64,000 bases of DNA. It comes from Lutraria lutraria (taxonomy: Eukaryota; Mollusca; Bivalvia; Venerida; Mactridae). The stretch's first letter is position 1. Each line of letters begins with the position of its first letter. A program made the position numbers and the translations under genes. This document shows, one piece after another, positions 27,201-36,324 of this stretch. Where the stretch lies: contig OZ026840.1 of assembly GCA_964023205.1 (NCBI GenBank), positions 13,620,454 through 13,684,453 of the forward strand, in the 5' to 3' direction. The notes beneath the pieces are model-generated. The model made no database searches, was not told where the DNA came from, and saw only the letters and a list, made by a program, of their open reading frames with translations.

Positions 27201-30200
27201 AACTTTATTGCAGCTCATAACTCAGAAACTATTAGTGGTAGCAATATGAAATTTCATTGTTGAATTGATCACTGAGGCAGTGAACAGGCCAGCGTTTACA
27301 CAGCTCGTGACACTCTTGTTAAGTTTAAATTTCATTTGTGGATTAGAATTATAGACATTGAAGAATTACACTTAGTTTAAATTTTCTATTTCCATTTAAA
27401 CACTGGCTTCATAATATTGTTAGGTTAGTAATATTATACTTGGCAATACCAAAATAGCAATTAACAATATATACTTGTTAGATCCAAAATAGCAATTGGC
27501 AATATGAAAATAGCAATTGGCAACATTTACTCTGCAATATCAAAATAGCAATTGGCAATATATACCTGGCAGTTCCTAAATAGCAATTGCCAATATGAAA
27601 TTAGCAATTAGCAATATATACTTGGCAATACCAAAGTAGCAATTAGTAATATATCTACTTGCTAGTTCCAAAATAGAAAGTGGCAGTATCAAAATAGCAT
27701 TGGCAAGCATTGGTTTACTTTTTAAAACATTTAATTGCCAAAGAGACACCTGGGATCATAGCACTAACATTATGTAGTTTTTTTATTTAAATGATATCTA
27801 GCAATTCACAAGCAAACAGTTTGTCCCTAATTGCATCCCAAAAATATGTCTGACCAAACTCTGAAAATTTCACCACGTCTCTTCTAAAATAACCAATGGT
27901 TGAAATATTGATACCTATAAACAACACATCCATTTGGCAGAAACTTACCAATTTGCCTACCATGCCAATTACTACAGCAACTGTTTATAAAACTGAGCAT
28001 AAATCAGGATAAATGTTTTGTCTTGCACTTTCTCTTACTATTCCAGAGATCAATGACTTCTGGTGTGAATCCGTTCATTCAAGATTGGATGGCATCTTCG
28101 ACATCTCGTCAATTAAGCACATTTATTCCCTCAATTGTAATAACAGAGAGTGAAGTAGCCCATTATATTGTATATAAAGAAGTTTGGCAAGCATCATCTG
28201 CAGTTTCCAGTAATTCTGCATCATCATCATCATCATCCAAGTCACATACTACTCCTTCACAAAAACCAACATCTTCTGCCACTTCTTCTGCTACATCTTC
28301 ATTAGGAGCAACCTCGTCAGTTAATAACGGCAAGAGAGAACCATCTCCATTACGTGCGCCATCTCCGAAAAGGACCAGCAGACCAGCCGATGACACGCAA
28401 CAAAAATCTGATGTGCAACCAATGGAAACTTGTTCGCCAGTGTCCACAACATCACCAGGGGCATCAGAAGTAAGTAGAAGATGACTCTCAATCAACAGTT
28501 AAACATAATTTATTATTAAATGACTTAATATTCCTTATTCATTGAGTATAAAAATCATATTATTTCGACCAAATTTTCTAAAGACATTGAACCAGGAATG
28601 CGAGGCATGTGATTTATGGACCAGTAGTCATCTGTATTCCACAGTAGGGGTGATAATACAGGGTCATTGATAGACTAGCTTCTTTTTACATAATCAGCTA
28701 ATATATACTTTTAAAAACAACACTAATGAACTAATTATCACTAATAAATCAATTGAATTTATGGCCCTATTTTTTACTAGATGCCAGGTCTATAGAAACT
28801 ATGCTGACTGTGACCAGACAGGATTAGACTGATAAGGGCCAATAAAACAAAAGATTAGATCTTTAGTGGCTTTTGGGAGTCACTTATATAGGGAGCTGTT
28901 CAATGTCTTTAAGCAATTTTGTGTAGAACTTTTTTGGTGCTCATTTTAATTGAAATTTTGAAAAGCCTTAATCTTTTATTGTTTTAGTAGAGTTTCTCAA
29001 TTTTTTGTCTTAAATTTGTATTTGTGTACAACACTACTCCTCTTTCATGATTGTTTTATTTTATAAAACTCAATTGTCGGTTACTAGTAACTATGATATC
29101 AAACTTGTAAACTTATAGATTGAGGTGGATACACATAGGAAGTCACCAGCAACAGAGATTAAGGGAGCAGCCGCTGCTGATAGTTCTAGTAAACCTAAAA
29201 CATTAATACGTAACATGACATCCCCGTCTGGTGCTCAGTCTGTGAATGATGACTGGCAGACTGTGGTTCCTGCTGTGAGTAGTGTACACATTGTTATGGT
29301 TTTTTTTCTGGCAGGGCTTGAACAAGATTTTAACCAGATTTTCCAAAGGTTGACAAACATTTCTCAAGGGGTTTCAACCAAACTTTTAAGGAATTATTGT
29401 CATTAAGTACTCCAGAACATTACCACTGGATTTAATGATGTGATTTTTTTTACTAATTCATGGCCCTTTATTGCTCTTTTGGGGGTCCAATATTTCTTCT
29501 ATGATACTCCTCCTTCATTGCTCTCGAGATTTCAACCAAACTTTCCCAGAATTATTGTCACCAAGAACCTGAGTTAATATTGTCAGGGTTTTGTATTAAA
29601 TTTTTTTTATTACATCTATATTGTTCTTGTATTTATACCCCCGCAAACGAAGTTTTAGAGGGGGTATATTGGTGTCACTCTGTCGGTCGGTCCGTCCATC
29701 CGCATAAAGTTTTTGGAGCGAACTACTTCCATATTTTTTAAGCTATTGCAATGAAACTTGAAATATGTTATCACCATGAAGTGTAGATGTGCAGGACACA
29801 ATTTTCATGCCCAGCGATTCACTCATTGCATAGTTATGTCCCCCTGAACTTAGCCGTATAGTGTACTATTGCAGTATTAGTGTCAAAGCGGCGGCGTGGG
29901 TAGTAGTCACCTCTGTGACAGCTCTAGTTTTGTATTAAAATGTTTGTATGTATTGTTTTACAGGAGTGGGTACCAGTAATAAATGGAGATATAGAGAAAC
30001 AGAGGAACCAGTCAGCACAGCGACCACATAGTGATGTCTATCTACAAGGATTACCTCCAAAACGTAGAAGAGTAAGACTAAGTTTCTATTTCTTCTTTCT
30101 TTGTAGGATAACTGTTACCATATTAGTGATGACACAGACGACTTCAAAATAATACTAGACCCGCCTCGGTGGTCAAGTGGTTAAGTTTACTGACTTCAAA

Positions 30201-31400
30201 TCACTGTAACCTCTCACTGATAGAGGGCCGTGGGTTCAAGCCCAGCTACCGACCTTGTCTCTTAATGTGAGAAAGTAGGCAGTTGCTTACAGGGGATGGG
30301 AGTCTAGTACTGGTTCTTCCCAGGAACGATGGTTAGGTGAACTGTCCATCTCATATGACTCTGACTGTTGAAAAGGGGCATAAAACAAATAAACAAAAAT
30401 AAAATGATACTTTAATATTTTATATATCATTATAATACTGCGACCATGGCAGAATGGTAAGGGTGTCAGCCTTCAGAGTGGGAGATCAAGTGTTCAAACC
30501 GAAGTGTAGTCAGTGTATGAACTGATGCGGTCAGTTGGTGTGCCGCCAGTTAGTTCATTGTTCTCTGCAGGCTAATCTCAGTCAGTTGCCCAGCAAAATG
30601 AATAGGGTTTCGGAAAGAACTGTGCACTCATAAGATAGGTGTCTTATAAGCCTACTTGGCTGGTTCTTTCAGTAAGGATTACATTAAAATAAAGAAAGTT
30701 CTTACCTTTGCATTTATTTTTGTCTTAATGGACAAAGTTTAGCTTACCAGTAAGTTAGCTACAAACTTGTAGATGCCTGGTCATTATTTAACATGTGTAA
30801 TAAGATATGTGTCTAATTACTATTTGATTATTCGCTATTTTATTTCCTATTCATTAAAACTTCTCTGCAAAAATCTTGATCTTAATGATAGTACAGTCAT
30901 ATGTATGTTTAGTGGTCACCTCCGAATAAAGGCTACCCTTTGAATAAGAGCCATTTTTTTAAAAAACGATCATTGATTATTCAGAACAAAATACCTCATA
31001 ATAAAGGCCACCTGCCAATAAAGACCACATTTTTTTCTTTCATAAGGGTGGCCTTTGTTCACAGGTTTGACTGCACATGCAATTAATAAGATCAATTTTA
31101 AATCGTTATCCTCGTTTGTTTTAGTTGATGACACAAGAGCGACCTGGTGATCTCTCCAGTCCTGTGGAAGTTCTTCCTAGTTCTCTACAACGTGCGGTGG
31201 CTGCTGCAGCCGTAGAACCAATCAGTAGCTTGGAGAACCTGTCGTCAGAAGTGACCACTAATTCAGAACTACATGAAGCTTTTCAGTCCCAAATCAGTAG
31301 TACTATAACAGACAGATTAGAGGCAGATCAAGACTTTAAACCAGACAGATTTCCTAATTCAGAAGAATATTTCCATAAAAAGAGGGACTATAAAAAGTGA
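3271..31400 (+). CDS. BAG6: BAG6 (BAT3/Scythe) co-chaperone, 28 coding exons
   Basis: Coding exons: 3271-3333, 4344-4385, 5037-5112, 6255-6427, 8227-8298, 9562-9699, 10181-10334, 10919-11069, 12224-12347, 13070-13255, 15693-15779, 16371-16610, 16775-16783, 17677-17857, 19607-19744, 20420-20626, 21409-21623, 22427-22535, 23366-23581, 23790-23992, 24598-24850, 25652-25875, 26402-26504, 26969-27096, 28047-28469, 29119-29274, 29964-30071, 31125-31400. All junctions are AG/GT and in phase, giving 1484 aa; human BAG6 is about 1130 aa. Residues 3-73 are a ubiquitin-like fold (LIFQGRVLQDDKLLQEY). Residues 290-393 match the conserved BAT3 middle region. Long Pro/Gln/Ser/Thr-rich stretches follow. The C-terminus (EWVPVINGDIEKQR, SDVYLQGLPPKRRR, DRFPNSEEYF) matches the BAG6 NLS and BAG-like domain. 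In animals BAG6 holds hydrophobic segments, passes tail-anchored proteins to the GET/TRC pathway and routes mislocalised proteins to ubiquitination. The identity is secure; single exon borders could shift. Confidence 0.93.
4590..4890 (+). repeat. Interspersed repeat, second copy at 12655-12850
   Basis: Shared words in the same order are 'gtgctaaacacctggcacaataaag', 'gatgccctgttttcctgaatctt', 'ggggtggctgtaaaa' and 'gctgttacac', each with substitutions at the second site. It lies in BAG6 intron 2, with the relative in intron 9. No coding content is seen. Confidence 0.65.
5640..6245 (+). repeat. Interspersed 'accttgtc...ctcagattt' repeat in BAG6 intron 3
   Basis: This family has a recognisable order: 'taaccaaaccttgtc', 'cctcagatttg', 'ggttggtcatc', 'gacccctattgattttgaggtc', 'tcaaaggtcacag', 'agttgacctttagggggcat', 'gtttcac-aacacttcttg'. 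It also occurs at 11745-12135 and 21040-21290. This copy ends about 10 bp before the acceptor of the exon at 6255. Confidence 0.7.
6795..8172. mobile_element. Non-autonomous piggyBac-type element
   Basis: It has terminal inverted repeats CCCTTTCACTGCCA at the left and TGGCAGCGAAAGGG at the right. Both are directly flanked by TTAA (6791-6794 and 8173-8176). CCCTTT-type ends with a TTAA target duplication define the piggyBac superfamily. At 1378 bp it is too short for a full transposase. On the minus strand a short reading frame starting at 7910 begins MASSSNRATC and stops after about 33 codons, and an acidic stretch (ESEWSDDEES) is readable near 7345-7375. Both look like remnants of the transposase N-terminus. 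The element lies in BAG6 intron 4 and ends 54 bp before the exon at 8227. Confidence 0.85.
11745..12135 (+). repeat. Second copy of the 'accttgtc...ctcagattt' repeat
   Basis: Same ordered words as the copy at 5640-6245, here preceded by 'ggggtatattgttttgcacatgttggtcggtcc'-type sequence. It lies in BAG6 intron 8. Confidence 0.7.
13345..13570 (+). repeat. Imperfect direct repeat, 2 copies of about 90 bp
   Basis: 'ttaatttctagtgctagagaat' followed by 'tattgagcataaaatatga' and 'ggctatgca' is repeated about 130 bp later with substitutions. It lies in BAG6 intron 10. Confidence 0.6.
14150..14240 (+). repeat. Short tandem repeat, about 22-bp unit, 4 copies
   Basis: The unit resembles 'gagttaaaattactgtagaa' with small changes, in BAG6 intron 10. 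It produces the odd low-complexity frame seen on the minus strand (14145-14342). Confidence 0.75.
14353..14590 (+). repeat. tRNA-derived SINE-like repeat
   Basis: The head has box-A-like 'tccagtggttagattgc' and box-B-like 'ggttcaattt', as in tRNA-headed SINEs. The body has 'gttagtactggttagaatatagtccaggaaaa' and the tail 'aactgaaaaattgttg'. The same order is seen at 26555-26800 (plus) and, more diverged, at 60095-60310 (minus). Box-B departs from the tRNA consensus, so this is an old copy. Confidence 0.65.
15236..15305. repeat. Imperfect hairpin with GGTGAG/CTCACC ends
   Basis: 'gggtgagccc...cctatctcc' is followed by 'ggagataagc...actcaccc' around a T6 loop. It is a small imperfect palindrome in BAG6 intron 10 with no target duplication that I can define. 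Confidence 0.5.
16775..16783 (+). CDS. BAG6: 9-nt microexon of BAG6 (Ala-Asn-Ser)
   Basis: Nine bases (GCTAATTCT) sit between a strong acceptor (cttttctgttgcag) and a strong donor (gtaagtatc). Both neighbouring exons are phase 0, so inclusion adds three residues and skipping keeps the frame. It is 164 nt downstream of the previous exon. A chance pairing of splice sites is possible; transcript data would decide. Confidence 0.6.
17058..17656. mobile_element. MITE-like element, TA-flanked, ends CTGTATACG/CGTATACAG
   Basis: The ends CTGTATACGT and ACGTATACAG are inverted and each is flanked by TA (17056-17057 and 17657-17658). Just inside, 'aaattggc' and 'ccgccaaaatttc' motifs mirror each other on both sides. 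The TA target and short ends suggest a Tc1/mariner-type non-autonomous element. The right end is only 20 bp upstream of the BAG6 exon at 17677. Confidence 0.7.
18030..19190 (+). repeat. Satellite-like tandem array, about 146-bp unit, 7-8 copies
   Basis: Repeated order: 'ttttgattggatcttcaccaaactttgtcagaatgtttg', 'aatgatatgt', 'gggtcat-tggggtcaaaaactaggtcaccaggtcaaatc', 'ttaggaaaaccttgt'. The 'cttcacc/cttcatg' word recurs at about 18211, 18357, 18461, 18591, 18738, 18882 and 19028, so most spacings are 144-147 bp, with two shorter deleted units. It lies in BAG6 intron 14. Two further units lie at about 36330-36570. Open frames inside this array (for example 18582-18770) are products of the repeat. 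Confidence 0.85.
19978..20293 (+). repeat. Truncated SINE plus tail, duplicated at 32679-33002
   Basis: It begins inside a SINE body ('gcccagctaccgaccatgtctct', 'gagaaagtaggcaattgctta', 'gttaggtgaactgtcc') and continues about 140 bp past the usual SINE end through 'gcttgtaaaaccaaatgctagcaagcaaag' to 'gttatctatggtcatgcaggtattgtaaaa'. The block at 32679-33002 carries the same SINE body and the same extra tail. It lies in BAG6 intron 15. Confidence 0.75.
21040..21290 (+). repeat. Third copy of the 'accttgtc...ctcagattt' repeat
   Basis: Shorter copy in BAG6 intron 16, running from 'gggggtatattgcttttgcacatgttgg' to 'gggggcatccgtgtttcac...acttcttg'. Confidence 0.7.
21840..22013. mobile_element. 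MITE, 'CAGTGCAACCTCTCC' family
   Basis: The ends CAGTGCAACCTCTCC and GGAGAGGTTGTACTG are inverted, with TA following the right end. The interior has 'gttgttgctctagagaggtt' and 'gatagttaaatcatgcagtg'. Family members are at 25193-25374, 52546-52795 and 55957-56126. CAGT-type ends with a TA target suggest a pogo/Tc1-mariner derivative. It lies in BAG6 intron 17. Confidence 0.75.
24121..24295. mobile_element. MITE, 'TCAAACCTGTG...CACAGGTTTG' family
   Basis: The left end 'tcaaacctgtgaacaaaggcca' is mirrored by the right end 'ggtggccgttaacacaggttt'. The interior has 'ggtctttatt' and 'ataatcaatgacag'. Other copies are at 30894-31073, 37811-37943, 53980-54156, 57325-57497 and 59523-59705. It lies in BAG6 intron 20. 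Confidence 0.75.
25193..25374. mobile_element. MITE, 'CAGTGCAACCTCTCC' family, second copy
   Basis: Starts 'GTGCAACCTCTCC' directly after TA and ends 'GGACTG' before TA (25375-25376). The interior is collinear with the copy at 21840. It lies in BAG6 intron 21. Confidence 0.7.
26555..26800 (+). repeat. tRNA-derived SINE-like repeat, second copy
   Basis: Matches the copy at 14353-14590 from the head ('tccattggattagtgtgctgg', 'gagtttgattccc') to the tail ('ctgaaaaattgttttaaaa'). It lies in BAG6 intron 23. Confidence 0.65.
27425..27715 (+). repeat. Degenerate 'aatagcaattggcaatat' tandem repeat
   Basis: At least ten variants of 'aaatagcaattggcaatat' follow one another at irregular 22-50 bp spacing in BAG6 intron 24. 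No coding frame is seen. Confidence 0.75.
28635..28900 (+). repeat. Interspersed repeat, reverse copy at 61765-61990
   Basis: The words 'gggtcattgatagactagcttct', 'tacataatcag', 'ttttttactag', 'ggtctatag' and 'gaccagacaggattagactg' recur in reverse order and complement at 61765-61990. It lies in BAG6 intron 25. Confidence 0.65.
29635..29900 (+). repeat. Interspersed repeat starting 'acccccgcaaacgaag'
   Basis: It opens with 'cccccgcaaacgaagttttagagggggtatattgg' and 'tcggtcggtccgtccatccgc', a composition I associate with abundant molluscan repeats. No second clear copy is in this window. It lies in BAG6 intron 26, and ends about 60 bp before the exon at 29964. Confidence 0.45.
30161..30408 (+). 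repeat. tRNA-derived SINE, near full length
   Basis: Box A-like 'tggtcaagtggttaag' and box B-like 'gggttcaagccc' form a tRNA head. The body holds 'gagaaagtaggcagttgcttac' and 'agtctagtactggttcttcccagga'. The tail is 'gactgttgaaaaggggcataaaac' followed by A-rich sequence. Relatives: 32617-32866 (plus), 19978-20160 (truncated), 55450-55652 (minus), and a head fragment near 2165-2225 (minus). It lies in BAG6 intron 27. Confidence 0.85.
30437..30690 (+). repeat. Second SINE family, tRNA-derived
   Basis: The head 'gaccatggcagaatggtaagggtgtcagcc' has a box-A-like start and 'agtgttcaaaccg' a box-B-like end. The body ('gaactgatgcggtcagttggtgtgccgcc', 'ctttcagtaaggattaca') differs from the SINE just upstream. 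It lies in BAG6 intron 27. Confidence 0.7.
30894..31073. mobile_element. MITE, 'TCAAACCTGTG' family, reverse orientation
   Basis: Starts CAGTCATA directly after TA and ends 'ggcctttgttcacaggtttgactg'. The interior 'gatcattgattattcagaacaaaa' is the reverse complement of the other copies. It ends 51 bp before the last BAG6 exon. Confidence 0.75.
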
Positions 31401-31930
31401 TTTTTTTTTTTATTGTAAATACATAACACTAGTATATTTGGTAATTCAATTGAGAATACGTAACACTAGTATAAAGGATGGTAATTAGACAAAGTTGGTT
31501 GTCTAAATTTTAGACAAATGATTGTTGTATGTTTATTTGAGTTCTTCTCTGAAAGCATACAATTATAAGTTGTGAGCTTGTAAACCGAGTATGTGATATA
31601 ACTTACATAACATTGTTATTTCTAAACTGTGTGTTCAAGTTAGGTGTTTCACCGAGGGTTGATGAGATGAGGAGCTTATAGCTCTTATAGCTTGGTTTTG
31701 TAGTAGTATAGTTTGTCTATTGAAAGCATGATATTATTTTGATTCAACCATGAATGAAGCTGATTTAGTGAGTAAGATGACTCAAGCTTCAACATCCCAG
31801 CCTAGATATGTATGGCTGATATTATTAAGTATTTCAATGCTTCTAAAGTACTGGGTTGACAATATTCTGGATATATCTGTTCTGAAAGAGCTATAATGTC
31901 AGAGCAAAATAAAAGTGATTTGATGAAAAT
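31401..31930 (+). other. BAG6: BAG6 3' UTR with poly(A) signal
   Basis: AT-rich sequence follows the TGA at 31398-31400. The first canonical AATAAA on the plus strand with a plausible spacing is at 31908-31913. No other gene starts in this stretch. Confidence 0.55.
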
Positions 31931-32616
31931 ATCTCAAGAAATGGAAAAGTTATGGTCAATTTAATCTGCTCTGAATGATTTTCTTTAATACAAACTCAGT
32001 GTTCGGACTAATTTTTTTAAAGCACTAGCCCGAATTGTATGTGGACTATTGAAAATAGACAATTTACCGCTAGCCTGAATACACACTTTTGAGAAAGTTC
32101 ACTAGCCCAAATAGAAATTAACTAGCTGTGGGCTAGTGGGGTTAGCGTGAAGACTACAAACAGAGGTAAATATGGAAACAATGTGGCTGAAACACTCTTG
32201 CTTGGCAAAAATGGTCAGCTGCATATGATTATCAGGATTTTTAATTCGGATCTATTGATACCCCTGAAAGTACTGTCAGATATTCAGAACTTGTCGCAAT
32301 GAAGTTTATGTGTTTCAATATAATTCAAGTTTTATTAAATCTGTGTTTGTCCCTTTTTAGGAAGATTTCATTTTATGATATCATGATTATGAATTGAGAG
32401 CATTTTACATTTTAGGGATTGTTCATCTTTCTTTGTTTTCTTTTTCTTCCTCTTTTTTTCCTCCCACTGTCTCTGAAAATAGATGCAGACCTTATCTAGC
32501 CTTGTTTTCATCCTAACCTTCAACTTCCTTATAAGGAAGGTTTTTTTCTTCATACAAATTTCGAGGGAGTTAGTTTATTATGGACGGTTGACTGATTCAC
32601 ATTACAGAAAAAAAAG

Positions 32617-33002
32617 TCCCAACTTAGTGGTCGAGTGGTTAAGGTTGCTGACTTCAAATCACTGTAACCTCTCACTGATAAAGGGTCATGGCTTCAAGCC
32701 CAATTACCGATCATGTCTCTTTATGTGAGAAAGTAGGCAGTTGCTTACGGAGGATGGGAGTTTTGTACTGGTTCTTCCCAGGAATGATGGTTAGCTGAAC
32801 TGTCCGTCTCATATGACTCTGACTGTTGAAAAGGGGTGGAAATCCCTAAACAAACAAACATTACAGAAATTTTGATAAAGCTTGTAAAACCAAATGCTAG
32901 CAAGCAAAGACTTACCTTGACCATGTTTATTTATATCCATAATTAGTACACCATACTCTGTCCTTTGTTAAGGTTATCTATGGTCATGCAGGTATTGTAA
33001 AA
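32617..33002 (+). repeat. SINE plus duplicated tail downstream of BAG6
   Basis: A near full-length SINE (head 'agtggtcgagtggttaagg', box-B-like 'ggcttcaagccc') runs into the same 140-bp tail found at 20150-20293. The tail ends at 'gtcatgcaggtattgtaaaa' in both places. Confidence 0.8.
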
Positions 33003-35455
33003 TTTGGGATACTTTAAATGAAAATCTTAAATTGGACCAGTCTGTTTTACATTTAACCAGTCTGCACTTGTATTATTGAATGTAGAAGTGTTCTTTGTTC
33101 AAAGAATCCATTCTTTTTAATGATTATCCCAGAGAAAGCCATCTGATCAGATCCAAATGATATCTTCTGCATCTATTAGTGATTATTAGCAAACATATTG
33201 TCTGTCATAAATAATGTATAGATCATTAATGTATATGTGTTTCATTTGTGTACACTGTCCCCATTTACTCTTCTAATTTTAAGCAAACGGCCCAAAATCA
33301 CTTCAATCATTAATGATTTACTCTTAAGATACATGTTTTTTGTTAATGCACGAAACTGCTACCCTACTTGTTTTAGTCATTGTCACTTGGTTCCCTGATT
33401 TTTATACCCGTAGAGACAATATTTTTCAGCATAGGTCCCGACTTCTAAAAAGCGTGTACTTTTTGAAAACTTCGCACTCTCAACCATTTTTGACAGCTTT
33501 TAGAAGGAAAGCCGGGACCCAGGCTGATTTGCAATCAGTCTATCTCAGATATCATCACTTTCGTCAGTAGCAAAGATGGCGAGTGACTTACCTTATGTTT
33601 TTCTTACACGCTTAGTAGCAGAAAATTTGAAGATTCTTTATACAGATTTGCATTGTTTGATGAGTTTAATAAAAAAAAAAAACGTCTACATGAGTATAAA
33701 AATTATGGAAGCGAGTGCCTGTGGTTTTAGTCATTTCTTTTGTGTTAGAGATGACTGTTCATTCTGTGTCATATTGATCTTCTTAATAAATAATAACTTA
33801 AGAATATATGTTTTATTTATCATTGCCACCACCTTTAATTATTACAATGGATTACTGAATTACCATACTTAAAGGCCCAGTACCGTTTTGAATTAAGTAA
33901 CATGGAACATTAGTTAAAATGATTGTAAATATAAGAAATATATTTTATTTGCTCTAAAACAATATTTTCATAATGCCTTTCTTTAGCCACATCTTGTAAA
34001 AATGTTGTCAGACAAAGCAACATCATTGAAAGTTTCTAATTGTACTCTTTGATTAAGACAGAATATTTGGGAATGTTTTTATTGCAAGTAAAAGTCAGTT
34101 TCACTGATACTACATCTTTCTATGTAAAATAAGACCTACAAAAAGCTAATGGGGCTTCTAACATTGTAACATGCACATGTCTCTTCTTAAACTTTCATTT
34201 ATCCTATACTGGGATCTACATTAAATTTACATTGTCCAATAGGTTTTGGCAGCCATGTTCGAGGCCAGGACAAGTAAATTTCACATCTTTGTTGCTGGAA
34301 TAGGCAAGTAAAAATTTTCGAAAAAGGCAGAATGAAATTACTGTCTTTTGGAAAAGTACAACATTAATTTTCTTAATACGGAACAACGTTCTATCCTTTA
34401 TAACATTAATCTTAATCCTAAAAGCATTAGTTTAGTGTTCAATCAGTCAGTCATTAAGTTTTGGCAAGTTCATTTGTTGAAGGGGCCAGTTGATGTCCAA
34501 AAGGACCAGTACGTTTTAAAGGCAATGTATAGGCCTGCAATAACATGACTTGTGCCATTCGAACATCCCACAAACACAAATATATTCACTCATAGCATAT
34601 AATCATACCGATGGGACCAATGTCTAATTCTTGATCAGAGGCAGTAAAATATATTAATAGAAAATGTTTCATGCGTATTTTTGCATGTCACTTGCCCGTT
34701 GCTGGCAAAAGAGCAAAAACAATCTATTGGTAGCAATTGTTTAAAATCGTTTTTATCCAAATAATGATGCAGCTATGATTTGTACTGAAATCACTGATAT
34801 TGCTGTTAGGTTATAAGCACCAGACATAGATGGACTATTTGTGAAGCTTGAGCCGATTATTATAGAAATAATATATGTAGTATATATAGCCTGAAAGCCA
34901 ATAGTACTGCAAACATTTTTATATGAATACATCCAGTTACACGGTGAAATTCCAATTAGAAAAGTGCCATTTTGGTATGTGTGCAGTGTAGTTGAACGAC
35001 ACAATAGCACAAATGCCTTATTAATTGAAATATTGTTTGCTAACATTAAATTGTGCGATGAATATCTCTAGGAAATAATTAATACAATTTACCTGACAAG
35101 TTGTCATGTTTGTACTCATGCATACCAAACAGATCAGTGAACCTAGTTACTTAATTCTAGTCTGCTAACTGTTGGTACACTTATAATTGCGCAAACATTT
35201 GTTTCACAACATACGTTTTGTCTTTATAAACCATGAGCATGTTCCTGAACGAAAGTTCTATCTTAGTATTGATGTAGTCTCATTACGACGTACTGGTTGT
35301 AACTACCACAGGCTGTGGTTGCTACGTAAGGGTAAACTGTGTGCATTTCTTGGTTTGGCATATTGAAGTGCATAAATTTGATTGAGTTTGGAATAAAAAT
35401 AATCAAATAGAGTGTAACTGATAACCTTACAGTACAGCACATTGATTGGTCCACA
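33003..35455. other. Intergenic stretch, one weak exon candidate
   Basis: Nothing is confidently coding. A repeat-like segment starts near 33870 ('aaaggcccagtaccgttttgaa') and a similar word occurs at 34500. The only sequence with exon-like character is on the minus strand at 34753-35067 and is listed separately. Confidence 0.5.
34753..35067 (-). CDS. Possible orphan terminal exon, unknown membrane protein
   Basis: On the minus strand an acceptor-like site (attatttcctag) precedes an open frame of 104 codons that ends in TAA. The translation is rich in Ile, Ser and Thr, has four Cys, and has hydrophobic segments (YTTYIISIIIGSSF and LTAISVISVQIIAASLF) suggesting one or two membrane passes. I do not recognise a family. 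There is no upstream partner exon that I can defend and no obvious poly(A) signal, so it may be chance or a remnant. Confidence 0.2.
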   Translation of the reverse strand, partial: RYSSHNLMLANNISINKAFVLLCRSTTLHTYQNGTFLIGISPCNWMYSYKNVCSTIGFQAIYTTYIISIIIGSSFTNSPSMSGAYNLTAISVISVQIIAASLFG

Positions 35456-36160
35456 TTGAACGAGGAAACATATCCTGTAGACATGAACGGGGAAACATAT
35501 CCTGTAGACATGAACGAGGAAACATATCCTGTAGACATGAACAAGGAAACATATCCTGTAGACATGAACGAGGAAACATATCCTGTAGACATGAACAAGG
35601 AAACATATCCTGTAGACATGAACGAGGAAACATTATCCTGTAGACACGAACAAGGAAACATTATCTTGTAGACACGAACAAGGAAACATTATCCTGTAGA
35701 CATTAACAAGGAAACATATCCTGTAGACATGAACAAGGGAACATATCCTGTAGACATGAACAAGGGAACCTATTCTGTAGACATGAACAAGGAAACATAT
35801 CCTGTAGACATGAACAAGGGAACCTATTCTGTAGACATGAACAAGGGATTATATCCTGTAGACATGAACAAGGAAACATATCCTGTAGACATGAACGAGG
35901 GAACATATCCTGTAGACATGAACAAGGAAACATATCCTGTAGACATGAACGAGGAAACATATCCTGTAGACATGAACAAGGGAACCTATTCTGTAGACAT
36001 GAACAAGGAAACATATCCTGTAGACATGAACAAGGGAACCTATTCTGTAGACATGAACAAGGGATTATATCCTGTAGACATGAACAAGGAAACATATCCT
36101 GTAGACATGAACGAGGGAACATATCCTGTAGACATGAACAAGGGAACATATCCTGTAGAC
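35456..36160. repeat. 27-bp minisatellite, 26 units, with higher-order repeat
   Basis: The unit is 27 bp (ATGAACAAGGAAACATATCC plus TGTAGAC) and repeats from 35456 to 36160. Three units near 35640-35700 are 28 bp through one inserted base. Because 27 is a multiple of 3 and the unit lacks stops in several frames, the array is open on both strands. On the plus strand one frame would read MNKETYPVD repeatedly. The last 16 units carry a higher-order pattern: the six units starting at 35756 match the six starting at 35972, a 216-bp (8-unit) period. No gene context supports translation. Confidence 0.95.
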
Positions 36161-36324
36161 ATAAGTTATACGACATTGGGATTGAAAAATTGTTTGTTTC
36201 CGGTTACAATATTTACCCTAATGTTTCCAACGACCCTGGACTTTTATCAAAATGGTACAACCACTATCTCACTTTTAGGTCACGTGAGTACATAGTTTTT
36301 GAAAGATGAGCTACTAGGATCAAT

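Noticed and set aside
35456..36160. CRISPR array
   Set aside because: The repeats are contiguous with no unique spacers, and the window is eukaryotic.
35729..36295. 188-codon frame of MNKETYPVD-like repeats as a repeat-protein gene
   Set aside because: The minisatellite is open in several frames on both strands because its unit is 27 bp. There is no signal peptide, splice context or unique coding flank.
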